64,000 nucleotides of DNA from Microglena sp. YARC (lineage: Eukaryota; Chlorophyta; Chlorophyceae; Chlamydomonadales; Chlamydomonadaceae). The stretch covers positions 38,987,186 to 39,051,185 of the forward strand of contig CM039462.1 of the NCBI GenBank assembly GCA_022414725.1, written 5' to 3'. The notes under the pieces are model-generated. The model was not told the origin of the DNA. It saw nothing but the letters and a program-made list of their open reading frames with translations, and searched no databases. This document shows positions 38,751-49,370 of the stretch, one piece after another (positions within the stretch are counted from its first letter, which is position 1; each line of letters begins with the position of its first letter). The translations under genes were made by a program, and so were the position numbers.

Positions 38751-38817
38751 GAGAGAACGATGCATATAGTCCACCTTTTCTGCAGAACGTCATGCACCAT
38801 AAAAAAAAACCCGAACT

Positions 38818-39402
38818 ATGAAGACAGAAACGATCATATGGGCGACAGGAAGACAACATATCATTGGCAACCGCATAATGCTCCTCCCCCTCTCGTGTGG
38901 GACACGGAATGACGACTTCGACTTCCAAGTCAAAGCATTAGACATGTTGACAGGGTTATCGGGACCTTCTTTGTACGCACATGACGACATCTACTGTCTG
39001 GACACACTCTACGTCGCATTAATGTGGGGGATGAACATGTCGGCAGGCTACCTCGTAGATTGCTTTGCCCACACGCTACCAAAGGAGGCACTCACGATGC
39101 CGCACAGGTGGATATGCCGATTCTTGTGTATGTGCGCATCGCACCCAGACGTTGTGGACACAATCAGAGTCAAACTCTTGTACGTTAATCTGTTTGGAGG
39201 CGAACAAATAGAATATCAGGAAACCTACGAAACAACGATGGACACCATCTTGAAGATACTGTTCGGGGAGTACATAGCCGTGACAAACTCCATCGTACAA
39301 GACAACTGCGAGCCGGAAACGTTCGAAAATGTTATCAAGTATACGCGATACGTGATGAATCTGGACGAGGATGGACTCGACCCAGAACCAATTGCGGATT
39401 GA
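38818..39402 (+). CDS. Unknown protein, 194 aa
   Basis: Intact from ATG 38818 (MKTETIIWATGRQH). Helical and soluble, with several Cys and His (FAHTLPKEALTMPHRWICRF, CMCASHPDVVD) in no recognised metal-binding spacing. Acidic C-terminus. An A/T-rich stretch with repeated aaattc lies before it (38700-38745), perhaps the promoter region. Confidence 0.6.
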   Translation: MKTETIIWATGRQHIIGNRIMLLPLSCGTRNDDFDFQVKALDMLTGLSGPSLYAHDDIYCLDTLYVALMWGMNMSAGYLVDCFAHTLPKEALTMPHRWICRFLCMCASHPDVVDTIRVKLLYVNLFGGEQIEYQETYETTMDTILKILFGEYIAVTNSIVQDNCEPETFENVIKYTRYVMNLDEDGLDPEPIAD

Positions 39403-39476
39403 ATGTCGAAGTCTACACTGTAAAACGGAGGAGCATGTGGAAGCATCGGAAGACGTTGGCACCAACTCTCACGACA

Positions 39477-39827
39477 TCACGACATTCGCCCCCACCCTTC
39501 ATCGGGTACCGTCATTGAAGTAGATCGCGTACTCCCCCCTGGAGTTCGCAGCACAGGTTTTGGGTGGATTTGGATATGCTGGATAACTTCGGTGCAGAAC
39601 AAAGACTCGTTACCCTTGTAGAAGAACCCGAACTGACCAAAGTAGCCGGATATGTCCTTGTACAAATTATAGACGTCGATCATGCTACACGCACTACTGC
39701 GGTAGTATCCATTTGACGAGTCGCCGCACTCCTGATCTTGATATCCACAAGCATCTAGGTGTGTTTGAGACTCAACTGTAGGTTCATGAGTCTTAGAAGA
39801 CAGGCGAGATTGGACGGGATCAAGCAT
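39477..39827 (-). CDS. Unknown small protein, 116 aa
   Basis: Open from ATG 39827 (MLDPVQSRL). Cys- and Tyr-containing soluble sequence (DACGYQDQECGDSS, YNLYKDISGYFGQFGFFYKG). It lies between two plus-strand genes and is divergent from RPB1. No family recognised. Base pattern and aromatic residues look coding, but the evidence is modest. Confidence 0.45.
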   Translation of the reverse strand: MLDPVQSRLSSKTHEPTVESQTHLDACGYQDQECGDSSNGYYRSSACSMIDVYNLYKDISGYFGQFGFFYKGNESLFCTEVIQHIQIHPKPVLRTPGGSTRSTSMTVPDEGWGRMS

Positions 39828-40016
39828 TTATTTGTGTATCGATTACCACTGTGGATATTACAAATAATTTCCACTTATACATTGACTCCAGTTAAAATTA
39901 AGTGTAAAGAGAACGTGCACCCAAAGAATCAAACATGTCGTGTGACTATGTCGTCCCGGTTTTAATGTCCCACTCTTTGTAAACATCCTCCATCCACAAA
40001 AGAAATACATTGAAAG

Positions 40017-43000
40017 ATGTCGTCCCTCTACCGAGAACTCTCGTACGATAGATCGATATCCCGCGTCCACGGCGTACAGTTCTCTGTCCTCGGAGAAGAC
40101 GATATTCTGGCGCGTAGCGTGTGCGAGGTCAAGGTACCGCGCACATTCGATGGGAACGACCCAGTACCGGACGGACTCTTCGACCCCCGAATGGGGGTGA
40201 TCGATAACAGGAAGTTGTGCGTCACCTGCCACCAACGAAACACGTTCTGCCCAGGCCACTTCGGACACATCACGCTCGCGCAACCATGCTTCTATGTACA
40301 GTTCTACGACATCGTCAAAAAACTGATGTCATGCGTCTGCTTCAGATGCAGCAAGCTTCTGGTAGACGCAGACGTACCTGAAGTTCACACCATGCTCACC
40401 AAGAAAACGCCCGTTTCCAACATGAGACGATGGGACACAGTCACCAAGCTGTGTGCGCGCGTGAAGAGATGTGGAGCGTCCACCAAGAACGGGTGCGGAG
40501 CACGCAAACCTGACTCCGTCTCTAGATGGGACGACATGCGCCTCCGCATGTTGTGGAAGCCCTCGCCCAGCACACGAGAGACGGAGTCGAGGGAACTCAT
40601 CCTCACGGCAGAAGACACGCTCAGAATACTGAGACGCATCACTGACGAGGACTGCGCCATTTTGGGACTCGACCCTCGCTTCGCGAGACCCGAACGATTC
40701 ATATGCACGCACCTACCCGTCCCGCCGCCATCAGTGCGCCCATCGGTCAGACACGAGTCCGGACAGAGGCAGGAGGACGATCTAACGCACAAGCTAGCCG
40801 ACATCGTCAAGGTGAACAACATGATCCTGGAAAAAATAGCCAAGGGAGGATCCGCAGAAACGGTCGAGAAGAACGGGTTCGTGCTACAATACCACGTAGC
40901 GACGCTCATAGACAACAACACCAGTCTCTACCCTGCAAAGGACAGATCAGGACGTAGTCTACGCTCACTCTCAGAACGACTGGGCCACAAGGAAGGCCGC
41001 ATCAGAGGAAACCTCATGGGAAAGCGCGTGGATTTCTCAGCAAGAACCGTCATCACACCGGACCCAAACCTCTCCATAGACGAACTAGGCGTCCCAAAAC
41101 GCATCGCGATGAATCTCACGTTCCCAGAGGTAGTCAACCAGTACAACATAGAGGAACTCAAGCTTCTAGTAGAAAATGGAGCAGACCAGTACCCAGGAGC
41201 AAAGCACGTCCGCAAGGCGGACGGCGTGGGAGGATCAGGAGGAAGAACAATCAGGCTCAAGGAACATCCATCGCTCAGAGAAGTAGTCGCGAATCTCGAC
41301 ATAGGGGACGTCGTAGAAAGACACCTCAGGAACGGAGACTACGTACTCTTCAACAGACAGCCGTCGCTACACAAGATGAGCATGATGGCGCATCGAGTAA
41401 GAGTCATGCCCTACAATACCTTCCGGCTGAATGTTTGCGTATGCGCATGCTACAACGCAGACTTTGACGGAGACGAGATGAACATGCACGTCCCACAGAG
41501 CCTACAGACGCATCACGAACTGCAAGCTCTCGCAGCAGTCCCGTTGCACGTGCTCTCGCCAAGGTACTCCAAGCCAATCATATCGATAGTGCAGGACGTC
41601 GCTCTAGGAGTCTACCGCATCACCCAGAAGAACATACAAATACCTGAACGTCAGCTCTTCAACCTCGTGGCACCCAACCCGACCGCGGACGCAAGGACGC
41701 TCCCTGGACGCATTCAAGCAAACGGGGAAACGATGGCATCAGGTCGAGAATTGCTATCGACCGTGCTACCGCCCACGCTCAACACATACTTGATCAACGA
41801 GAACAAGGACGTGGGAGACGACAACTTCATTCCAGAGGACGACGAGATCCGCATCGAGAGAGGGAAAATCAAGAGCGGCGTGCTGAACGCAGCAGTCTTC
41901 GGACGCGAAACAACAGGCATCGTCCATTCGGTATTCAACACGGAGGGGCCCGAAGCAGTCACGTTGATGCTGAACAACACGCAAAAAACTCATATGCGAC
42001 TGGCTCGTCCTCTCAGGCTTCAGTGTGGGCATCTCGGACCTCTGGATCCCCGAGGAAACACGAATCGGCATCAGAGCCGAACTGGATAGCGCGAAGAAGA
42101 ACGTGAGAGAGCTCCTGAGGAACGTGCACGAGGGAACCTTCGAAAACGTGTCCACACGCTCAAACGCCGATTTCCTCGAGGAAAGCATCACGGTGGCACT
42201 AAAGAAGGGGGAGGAGACCGCAGGCAAACTGGCCCTCTCAGGAACCGATCCCGACACAAACAGCGTTCTCAACATGATAGCCAGCGGCTCCAAAGGAAAG
42301 CAAGTCAACTTCACACAGATGATTTCATGTCTAGGCGGACAGTCCATGGAGGGACAGCGCGTGCCCTACGGATTCGAGGGGCGCACGCTCCCGCACTTCA
42401 CCAAGTACGACGACGGCCCAGAGGCCCGCGGCTTCGTTGAACACTCCTTCATCGAGGGACTCACACCGCACGAGTTCTTCTTCCACTCCATGGCAGGACG
42501 CATCGGTCTCATCGACACGGCGGTTCGCACCTCAGATACAGGGTATATTCAGCGTAAGCTTATCAAGGCCATGGAGGATTGCAAGGTCCACCACGACCGC
42601 ACTGTCCGTAACGCCAACGGTCACGTTGTCCAGTTCCTTTACGGTGAGGACGGCATGAACGCGACTAGTCTGGAGTTCCACTCTCTTCCGTACATGACTC
42701 TTGCCTCCCCTGCAGACATGCGCCCCGAGTACCTTCTCGCCACCCGTGAAGAGGTTCTTGAGCTTGACCCCCTCGGATCCCCTCCTAGCTCCTCAACCCT
42801 AGCTCGTCTAGTGACTCACTTCAAGCAGCTTGTGGATGACCGTCGCTTCGTGATCGAGACTCTTTGCCACGGGCGTAGCGAGGACGTTCCCATTACGTAT
42901 CCTGTGAACTTCTCTCGCATCGTCGAGGATAGCTCCGCTCTGCTCGGCGCCAAGTCATCTACTGACGAACTCGCCGGCCCCGACTCCATCCTTGACACGA

Positions 43001-44700
43001 TAGACGATCTGATATCCGCTATGGTTTGTATGCAGGAGGAGCGCCACCAGGACCTGTTTCAACGACGGTGGCCCCCTATCCTTCTTCGATCCTTCCTCTC
43101 TCCCAAAGTTCTCATGCGCCGCTTCCACATGACTCGCTCCGCACTCGCTAGGGTGTCGTCTGAGATCCTCCGCGAGTTCCGTAAGGCCATTGCGACTCCC
43201 GGGGAAATGGTCGGTATCGTTGCCGCACAGAGCATCGGCGAGCCGTGCACGCAGCTGACCCTGAACTCGTTCCATGTTGCGGGTCAGCAAGCCGCTACTG
43301 CTGCCACATCGGGTGTTCCTCGCCTTCGCGAGCTTCTCAGTATGACCAAGAAGATCAAGACTCCTACCATGGCCCTTCAGTTGCGTCCTGAGCACAGCGC
43401 CAGCATCGAACGCGCAAAGGATGTCATGTCTGACATCCAGACCACTCTTTTGAATGATGTTGTCCGGTCTAGCGCGATCTACTTCGACCCTCACGACGAT
43501 GAGCGCAGCGTTGTGTTGGCGGACCACGGTCTCCTCGCCTTCCACAAGAAGTACTGTCTGCTTGTCAATAATGACGGTGGCCAAAGTTCGCCCTGGCTTA
43601 TGCGTATGGAGCTCAACCGTGAGAGGATGCTTGAGTGCAACGTGCGCATGATCGACGTCGAGGTCGCGCTCGGGAACATGTACGGCGAGAACGTCTCTTG
43701 CATCTTGGCGGACGACAATGCACGCGAACTCGTATGCCGCGTGCGTCTCAGCACATCCTCTGGGGACGAGGACCTCCTCACGGATGTCAAGGCGCTCCAC
43801 CAGAGCATGATGGAGGCGTGCGTGATCAAGGGCGTCGTCGGTATCTCCAAGGCTGTTCTAGCGAAGCCTGCACAGGGACTCAAACGGTTCGACCCTCTCA
43901 CTGACTCGTTTGTCAAGAACGACACATGGAGCATCCTCACCGCCGGGTCTAATCTGGTCGAGGTACTCAGCAACGAAATGATCGACGGCAGGCGCGCGCG
44001 CACGAACGACGTCTTTGAGATAATGAACGTGCTAGGCATCGAGGCGGCACGCACCGCCCTCATTGAGGAGATCCGAAACGTGCTCGGCGACCTCCCACTC
44101 AACCACCGCCACCTAGCCCTTCTAGGCGATACGATGACTAACCGCGGCTTCTTCATGAGCGTCGACCGACACGGTATCAACAACCGAGGAGAACTCGGTC
44201 CTCTTGCAAAGTGCAGCTTCGAGCAGAGCGAGAAGATGCTCATCAACGCCGGTGTCTTTAGCGAGTTCGACCGTATGAACGGTGTATCGGCCAACACTAT
44301 TGTCGGTCAGATCGCGCCATGCGGAACTGGAGACACTCAGGTTTTTTTAGACGAGGAAAGACTGAGAGCCTCCAACGTCTTGAGCAATGTGCATGTTGTG
44401 GCACATAGGATCCCCCCCGTTAGTCATGGGGTTAGTCCACCTACTGTCCCAACGGGCCGCGCGGCTGCGCCACTCCTCACGGTCAACGCACCACCTACTG
44501 TCCCAACGGGCCGCGCGGCTGCGCCACTCCTCACGGTCAACGCACCACCTACTGCGATGGAGGGCATCATCATCAACCTCGACGCCGATAACGCTTCTGG
44601 TACAGTTTCCGGCGCAGCCGGTGCAGACGAATATCCCCAACGAATGCGGAAAGCCTCTACTGCGATGATGCTCGAGCAGGACAGTCTCGATATCGAGTAA
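40017..44700 (+). pseudogene. rpb1: DNA-directed RNA polymerase II-type largest subunit, one frameshift
   Basis: About 1560 residues. The first frame (40017-42089) has the N-terminal zinc site CVTCHQRNTFCPGHFGH, the clamp, GKRVDFSARTVITPDP, and the catalytic loop YNADFDGDEMNMH near residue 480, whose Asp residues bind the active-site metal. The second frame (to 44700) has the funnel and bridge-helix region (PHEFFFHSMAGRIGLIDTA) and the conserved GIVAAQSIGEPCTQLTLNSF. The shift lies at cgcaaaaaactc near 41985, where NNTQKLICDWLVLSGFSVG should be read; one extra A explains it. There are no CTD heptads; instead the end has two copies of PTVPTGRAAAPLLTVNAP. It forms the viral transcriptase with subunits not seen here. 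Codon use seems to change around 42540, with T-ending codons becoming commoner. Confidence 0.96.
44436..44550 (+). repeat. 54-bp coding duplication at RPB1 end
   Basis: Two copies of cctactgtcccaacgggccg, cgcggctgcgccactcctca, cggtcaacgcacca encode PTVPTGRAAAPLLTVNAP twice. Confidence 0.9.
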
Positions 44701-44730
44701 AAAACACGTGATCGTCGAGCAAGTCTACAG

Positions 44731-44762
44731 TCGGCGGAACAGTACAATGACGCTCACTCATC
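44731..44762 (+). repeat. Family 2 repeat end
   Basis: ctacagtcggcggaacagta caatgacgctc lies about 30 bp after the RPB1 stop. Confidence 0.65.
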
Positions 44763-44890
44763 ATACATGTACATGTACTCGTTGCTTAAGCATCGTCCAC
44801 TAAAAACTCAAATTAAGTGTAAACACCTCAATAGTTTAAAAAGAATCAATTTAATCTGTCCTTGAGTTCCGTTTGACGAAATCCCTGAAG

Positions 44891-45175
44891 ATGTCTTGGA
44901 GATCACTACCTGTAGAAATCATTTCTGAAATTGGTTCGTATCTATCTGTTTACGACGCAATCTCGTTCGGTGGTGTAAACAAACGCGTCAATGGGATAAT
45001 GGATAAGATTCTATATGATTTACAAGCCCGGCGCGAAGAGTTGTACGATAGAAAAAATCATATCATATTGATGACAGAAGCAAACCCAACCGAAGAAATG
45101 CTGGAAATATATGATGAGTATCATAAAGAATACTACTTGATTTCTTTACAGATAGCCAAAATGATGGGAGATTGA
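44891..45175 (+). CDS. F-box-like protein, 94 aa
   Basis: From ATG 44891 the product begins with an F-box-like motif (SLPVEIISEIGSYLSVYDAI, SFGGVNKRVNGI), the helical module that docks proteins on Skp1 in SCF ubiquitin ligases. The rest is one long helical, charged segment. It has no substrate-binding repeats, so either it is a truncated adaptor or it blocks Skp1. Intact; lies 190 bp after RPB1 and 120 bp before the Fanzor transposon. Confidence 0.65.
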   Translation: MSWRSLPVEIISEIGSYLSVYDAISFGGVNKRVNGIMDKILYDLQARREELYDRKNHIILMTEANPTEEMLEIYDEYHKEYYLISLQIAKMMGD

Positions 45176-45212
45176 CAGTACGTGTAAAACATTTCCTTTC
45201 ACCGTTGTCCAC

Positions 45213-45256
45213 TCCTGTACACGAAGCGGTTTCATTTTAGTATTCCGTTTACTATG
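45213..45256 (-). repeat. Family 2 repeat, reverse
   Basis: gtacacgaagcggtttcatt ttagtattccgtttact is the reverse of the common family 2 stretch. Confidence 0.7.
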
Positions 45257-45297
45257 GATCCATCAGCAGCTTGCATACATCTTCGTATCACAGAGTA

Positions 45298-45325
45298 CAG
45301 TTGTTCTCAAATAAAGTGGGACACT
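45298..45325 (+). repeat. Left terminal inverted repeat of the Fanzor transposon
   Basis: cagttgttctcaaataaagt followed by gggacac. It pairs with 48629-48657 with a 2-3 base difference in the middle. Confidence 0.9.
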
Positions 45326-45331
45326 TTATAA

Positions 45332-47651
45332 TCATCCAGACTGCAGATCTTTGCTTTTGGGCAACGTTGGGGGGTGCAGAAGGTTGAAGAGGTTCTCGAA
45401 GATATTCCGAGTAGCCTCTTTGGTAAACCGTTCAACCGTCTGTGTCCCCATATCAGTATCAGGGGGTGGGGGTGGGGTTGTCGAGGAACTTCTCGGCGCG
45501 TCTCGGCGAAACGCGAGAGGACGCTCTCTCCCAAAGACTTGGTGAAGTGTAAGCATCAGGATGTTTCTGGAAGCGTTCACATCGCGGTCCCAAGTCTTCC
45601 CGCAGTGAAGCATACCACCGCTCTGTTGGCGTGGCGCTCCGCTTTGACTGCTTTTGCAGTGGAGAATCTTATGAATCCGCTTGCGTCCTTCTGTACATTC
45701 CCAACCTGTACCGTCTTGCTTCTTACGATGAGTGAGTGCCACCATGTTGCAAAGGTGGTTCTCACAGCAGCTGCATCGTTGAGATGTTCTGAACTCATCG
45801 ATGTCCTCCATGATGACGTTTTCTCGGCTACGAAGCTCGAAACGAATAGCTTGGAGAGGGCCACAAGTCCGCCTAGAGATTGGCGTCGCCCCCAGACCTT
45901 TCCAATCACCAAACCCGACGAGTACCTTAGCGCTCTTCTTTCTCGGAGCTACGAAGTCAGCAATCTCAACAATAAGTTTCTGTTTCTTGCAGTACCTTCG
46001 AAAGCGGAGGTTTCGGTACCCCTGGAAGCACGATGGGCAAGAAGGATTGGGGCGGCACCCATGTAGAATCTGGCGTACGCACCAATCTGTTCAGAACTCG
46101 AAGAGTCTCTATCCGGAATGATACCACCGACGATATCAGCCGTCTCGAGGTTCCAAACGTCAGTTTGACGCTGAGACTTGAAGATCAGACCCTTGCGATA
46201 ATATTTCGCCGAGCTGTACGATCTGGTACCTCCGTTGAGTCCTGTTACAGTCACGATATCAGTAACACCAGGGTCTACCGCAGCCACGACCACATTGTCA
46301 AGGAAGGATACAATGCCACCCTCGTCTGTTGTCACGTACTCATGCGCCCGCGTAGAGAACGCGTCTGCAGGCATCGAACATGTCAGACACGTAGGCTTAT
46401 TCATCAAGATGCTGACTGCAAAGCCGTCTGTCACAATGCGGTAACCGAACTTCCGAGAAAACTGTCTCCACTTTCTTGAGGTTTGCGAAGCGCTCCCATA
46501 TTCCTTGATGGTTTTTGGAAGCAACGTCTGCCTTGCATGAATCAAAGTGGCACTCGTTGACCATATAGAAAAAGGCCATTTTCGAAATCGGAATGTGCGA
46601 CAGAGTGAATCCAGATTTGTAAGGCAACAACGAGAATGTGCGATGTTTTTCGTTTTTAGTTTTTCGTTTTTTCTTCGATGGTCTCCGACAATATCTTGTG
46701 GTACAGAGGCAGGGTCATGTGAGCCCGAGACGCAAAAGTGTTTCCGGATGGTAAAGGTAGAACCCCCCTGAGACAGAATGCCACTTCGCGTGCAAAGAAG
46801 CGTTTCGCGTTATCTGCGTCCACCCTAAGGTTCTTCGAGGAGAGCCAAGCTTCGCTCAACTTTTCAAGCCTCTCTTGAAGTTTAGTCAACCTAACACGCA
46901 AAGGGGATCCTTCTGGTTCCTTCCTACCGACCCTCTTCTTCGCAAGAGCAACTGCACTTTTTGCCGATCGAAGTCTAGATGTTGGAAGCTTGGTTGGCAG
47001 CTTTGTTGTATGAGGGCTCATCTTGAAGATGACGTCGAGATTCTTTGTAGGGCACTTGATCAATGCAGCCACGATGTCCGACCGCAGGCGCTTTGCAATC
47101 TGTGGGTACTTCCACTTCAAGTAAGTCGTTATGCGTCGCTCAAGGTTGGTCCAAAGATGGTTAGAGGCCATTGTGGCCATGAGAATAGACAGGTCTGCAA
47201 TGATCTGGTTCTTCACTCTCCCCCGAATGTCAACTTTGGATTGCCCCGGCTCTCTTAACAAGTCGAACAGAAGCCGACTACTCTCGAAGTCTTCTCCAAG
47301 AGTCGACCCATTACATTTGTTGGTACTGACTGCAATAAGGCACCGGTAGAAGAAGTTGCGATTTACAGGAGGGACAGCGATACCATTCTCAAAAAGACGA
47401 GCAATGTGGAAATTTGCGAAAATATAACCCTCTCCAAGCAACTTGTTCATGTCCAGTACCAGTGTGTCTATCTTGTTACGAAGCCAATCATGGGGAATAA
47501 AGGTACTCAATTTCATCTTGACCACACAAATCGCTCGCCCAGGTGCACACTCCCCGTCTTCCTCCCCTTCATAATCGACAAGTTCTGCAACGTCATCATG
47601 TTGGTCAGCCTCATGTACCAACGATGATGACTCGCCGATCCCATTCTCCAT
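45332..47651 (-). pseudogene. Fanzor (eukaryotic TnpB-like RNA-guided nuclease), frameshifted
   Basis: Fanzor proteins are RNA-guided DNA endonucleases related to TnpB and Cas12. From ATG 47651 an intact 331-codon N-terminal part runs to 46656 (helical, with RLRSAKSAVALAKKRVGRKE). Further frames carry LPLYKSGFTLSHIPISK, FGYRIVTDGFAVSIL, then RuvC-I VVVAAVDPGVTDIVTVTG. Next come VGFGDWKG and GPLQAIRFELR, then DEFRTSQRCSCC with the candidate RuvC-II glutamate and the first half of a zinc ribbon, its second half HKILHCKS, and the RuvC-III block WDRDVNASRNIL. All catalytic acids and zinc ligands are visible. At least three frameshifts separate them; rebuilt length would be roughly 700 residues. 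The 3' end and the noncoding stretch to 45298 are where a guide RNA would be expected. Confidence 0.88.
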
Positions 47652-47739
47652 CACAAATTGTACCCCGAAAACGTTTTGATGTAATCTGGATCTGCAGACA
47701 GGCTCTCTCGAACATTCCTAACCCAATCTCTCGTATTAA

Positions 47740-48615
47740 TCATATATTTTGACAAGTCTTTATACCTCCACATTTCATTAAGTAATCGAAATTACAGGTT
47801 GAAGTCAATGGACATGATGCCCTGTAGTCTCTCTTCATGCTTCCAAATATTTGTTCAATCGCATTAGCTCTGGGGCAATAAGGAGGGGTGTACAAAAGCT
47901 TCCACCCTTTGCATTCGGATATATCCTTGATTTCTGAAGAATGGTGAAACCGAATATTATCCATGACGATCGTGGTTTTCTTTGGGATGACCAAAGTTTT
48001 AAAGAATTTAATGAAATCTTCTTTTTTACAATTGTGCTCCAATAACTGATAATCTATTATTCCCTGAGATGAAATAGCGAGTAATAAAGTGAACTTCACA
48101 CGACGGAGGTTACTCATTGTCTTCGTAGTTAATCGAGAACCGATCTTGCTGTATCCATATTTGCTGTGTTCTCCAGCGTAAAATCCTGCTTCGTCGATAC
48201 AAACAACGTTAGAGCTTTCTCTGTACTTGTCACAAAACATTTCTACATTTTCTTTTGAATGTCCGTAGAGAACTGTGGGAAACGCCTTCTTCCTAGAAAA
48301 TCCACATTGTTTTATGTGTCTCGATGCAGTACTGATCGATAATCTCACATTACAACTCTTGCAAATTATACCGACCAAATCCTTGCATGTTATGAAGGGG
48401 TTCTCTGCAATATTATTGGATATCGTGGAACGTAAAAGCATGGACAATTCTTTCCTTTTTCGTTTTAAACGCTTACTTTTACCAACCTGATCAGCATTGA
48501 CCCATCTATGTAGTGAGCTCTTGGACACGTTATATATATTACAAACCTTCCTGAGACTCCTCAAAAAATATTTGTAGTGAACCACGGACCTGTACCTGGT
48601 TTCAAGGGATATCAT
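47740..48615 (-). CDS. IS630/Tc1-type DDE transposase
   Basis: Intact, 291 residues, from ATG 48615 just inside the right terminal repeat. Helix-turn-helix DNA-binding N-terminus (SLRKVCNIYNVSKSSLHRWV, then a second around LSISTASRHIKQCGFSRKKA). The catalytic domain has the first Asp in VVCIDEAGFYAGE, the second in TTIVMDNIRFHHS, and the third acid in LLYTPPYCPRANAIEQIFGS (Glu). Such enzymes cut at terminal repeats and insert at TA. Length is usual for the IS630 group. It could mobilise this element and its shorter relatives. Confidence 0.93.
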   Translation of the reverse strand: MISLETRYRSVVHYKYFLRSLRKVCNIYNVSKSSLHRWVNADQVGKSKRLKRKRKELSMLLRSTISNNIAENPFITCKDLVGIICKSCNVRLSISTASRHIKQCGFSRKKAFPTVLYGHSKENVEMFCDKYRESSNVVCIDEAGFYAGEHSKYGYSKIGSRLTTKTMSNLRRVKFTLLLAISSQGIIDYQLLEHNCKKEDFIKFFKTLVIPKKTTIVMDNIRFHHSSEIKDISECKGWKLLYTPPYCPRANAIEQIFGSMKRDYRASCPLTSTCNFDYLMKCGGIKTCQNI

Positions 48616-48628
48616 TCAAATTATACTG

Positions 48629-48657
48629 AGTGTCCCAAAATTATTTGAGAACAACTG
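48629..48657 (-). repeat. Right terminal inverted repeat of the Fanzor transposon
   Basis: gtgtcccaaaattatttgag + aacaactg, followed by TA at 48658. Confidence 0.9.
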
Positions 48658-48661
48658 TATA

Positions 48662-49179
48662 CATATTTGTTCTCAAATATCCCCTGAAACCAGATACAGG
48701 TCCGTGGTTCACTACAAATATGTTTTGAGGAATGTTTGTAATATATACAAAGTGTCCAAGAGCTGATCAGGCTGGTAAAAGTAAGCGGGGACAATTCTTC
48801 CCTTTTTCGTTCCACGATATCCAATAATATTGCAGAGAACTCCCCTGGGAACACGGAGTGACGTAGTGTTTTGCTCGCGCCACATTTGACCAGTTTTGCT
48901 ATAGTTTTGCAGACAACCTTGCCGACCCCCTACCCCAGCCAATGCAAGGATTTTGTCGATATAATTTGCAAGAGTTGTAATGTGAGATTATCGATCAGTA
49001 CGGCATCGGGACACATAAAAGAATGTGGATTTTCTAGAAAGAAGGCGTTTCCCACAGTTCTCTAAGGACATTCAAAAGAAAATGTAGAAATGTTCTGGGA
49101 CCCCCCAAAGTTGCCTAAACGCAACGATCTGCACTCTGGATGAGTATAAGGTGTGACCCACTTTATTTGAGAACAACTG
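48662..49179 (+). mobile_element. Internally deleted Fanzor-transposon derivative
   Basis: Begins after TA with catatttgttctcaaatatc, matching the transposase-side end, and ends gtgacccactttatttgaga acaactg followed by TA, matching the Fanzor-side end. Inside are damaged transposase pieces on the plus strand (CKDFVDIICKSCNVRLSIS, KECGFSRKKAFPTVL), then a jump to the noncoding Fanzor tail (ttgcctaaacgcaacgatct gca). It is inverted relative to the full element and only a few bases away, so one probably inserted at or beside the other's TA. It could be mobile in trans. Confidence 0.8.
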
Positions 49180-49190
49180 TAGTACAAACC

Positions 49191-49370
49191 ATGGACGCAG
49201 GGGACGCCGAACTGGATGCTTTTCTGGAGCAGAACCATGATGCCCGGGCCGCCTATGAAAGACGCATTAGGTTTGCACAGTGTTTTTGGATGTTTTTCGA
49301 ACGCCATTTTATGATGAATCACCGTACGTGTGCACAGGCCGCCTTACACACTTCCAATTTCCATGCTTGA
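49191..49370 (+). CDS. Small ORF beside transposon end, 59 aa
   Basis: ATG 49191 opens MDAGDAELDAFLEQNHDARA, helical and acidic, ending with a His/Cys-containing tail. It begins 10 bp after the transposon's TA, so its promoter may have been displaced. No family recognised; it may be the start of a truncated gene. Confidence 0.3.
   Translation: MDAGDAELDAFLEQNHDARAAYERRIRFAQCFWMFFERHFMMNHRTCAQAALHTSNFHA

Larger units (their letters stand above)
45298..48657 (-). mobile_element. Tc1/mariner-IS630 transposon carrying Fanzor
   Basis: A 3360-bp element flanked by TA (45296-45297 and 48658-48659), the target duplication typical of Tc1/mariner and IS630 elements. Its inverted ends read cagttgttctcaaataaagt gggacac and, on the other strand, cagttgttctcaaataattt tgggacac. 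It encodes a DDE transposase (48615-47740) and a Fanzor nuclease (47651-45332), both on the minus strand, transposase first, about 90 bp apart. Fanzor ends about 35 bp from the left end. The Fanzor frame is broken, so this copy may move but not make full nuclease. Confidence 0.9.

Noticed and set aside
41975..42030. Programmed frameshift in RPB1
   Set aside because: The needed change is +1 at an A run, without a recognised +1 signal. Similar breaks affect many unrelated genes, which points to indels.
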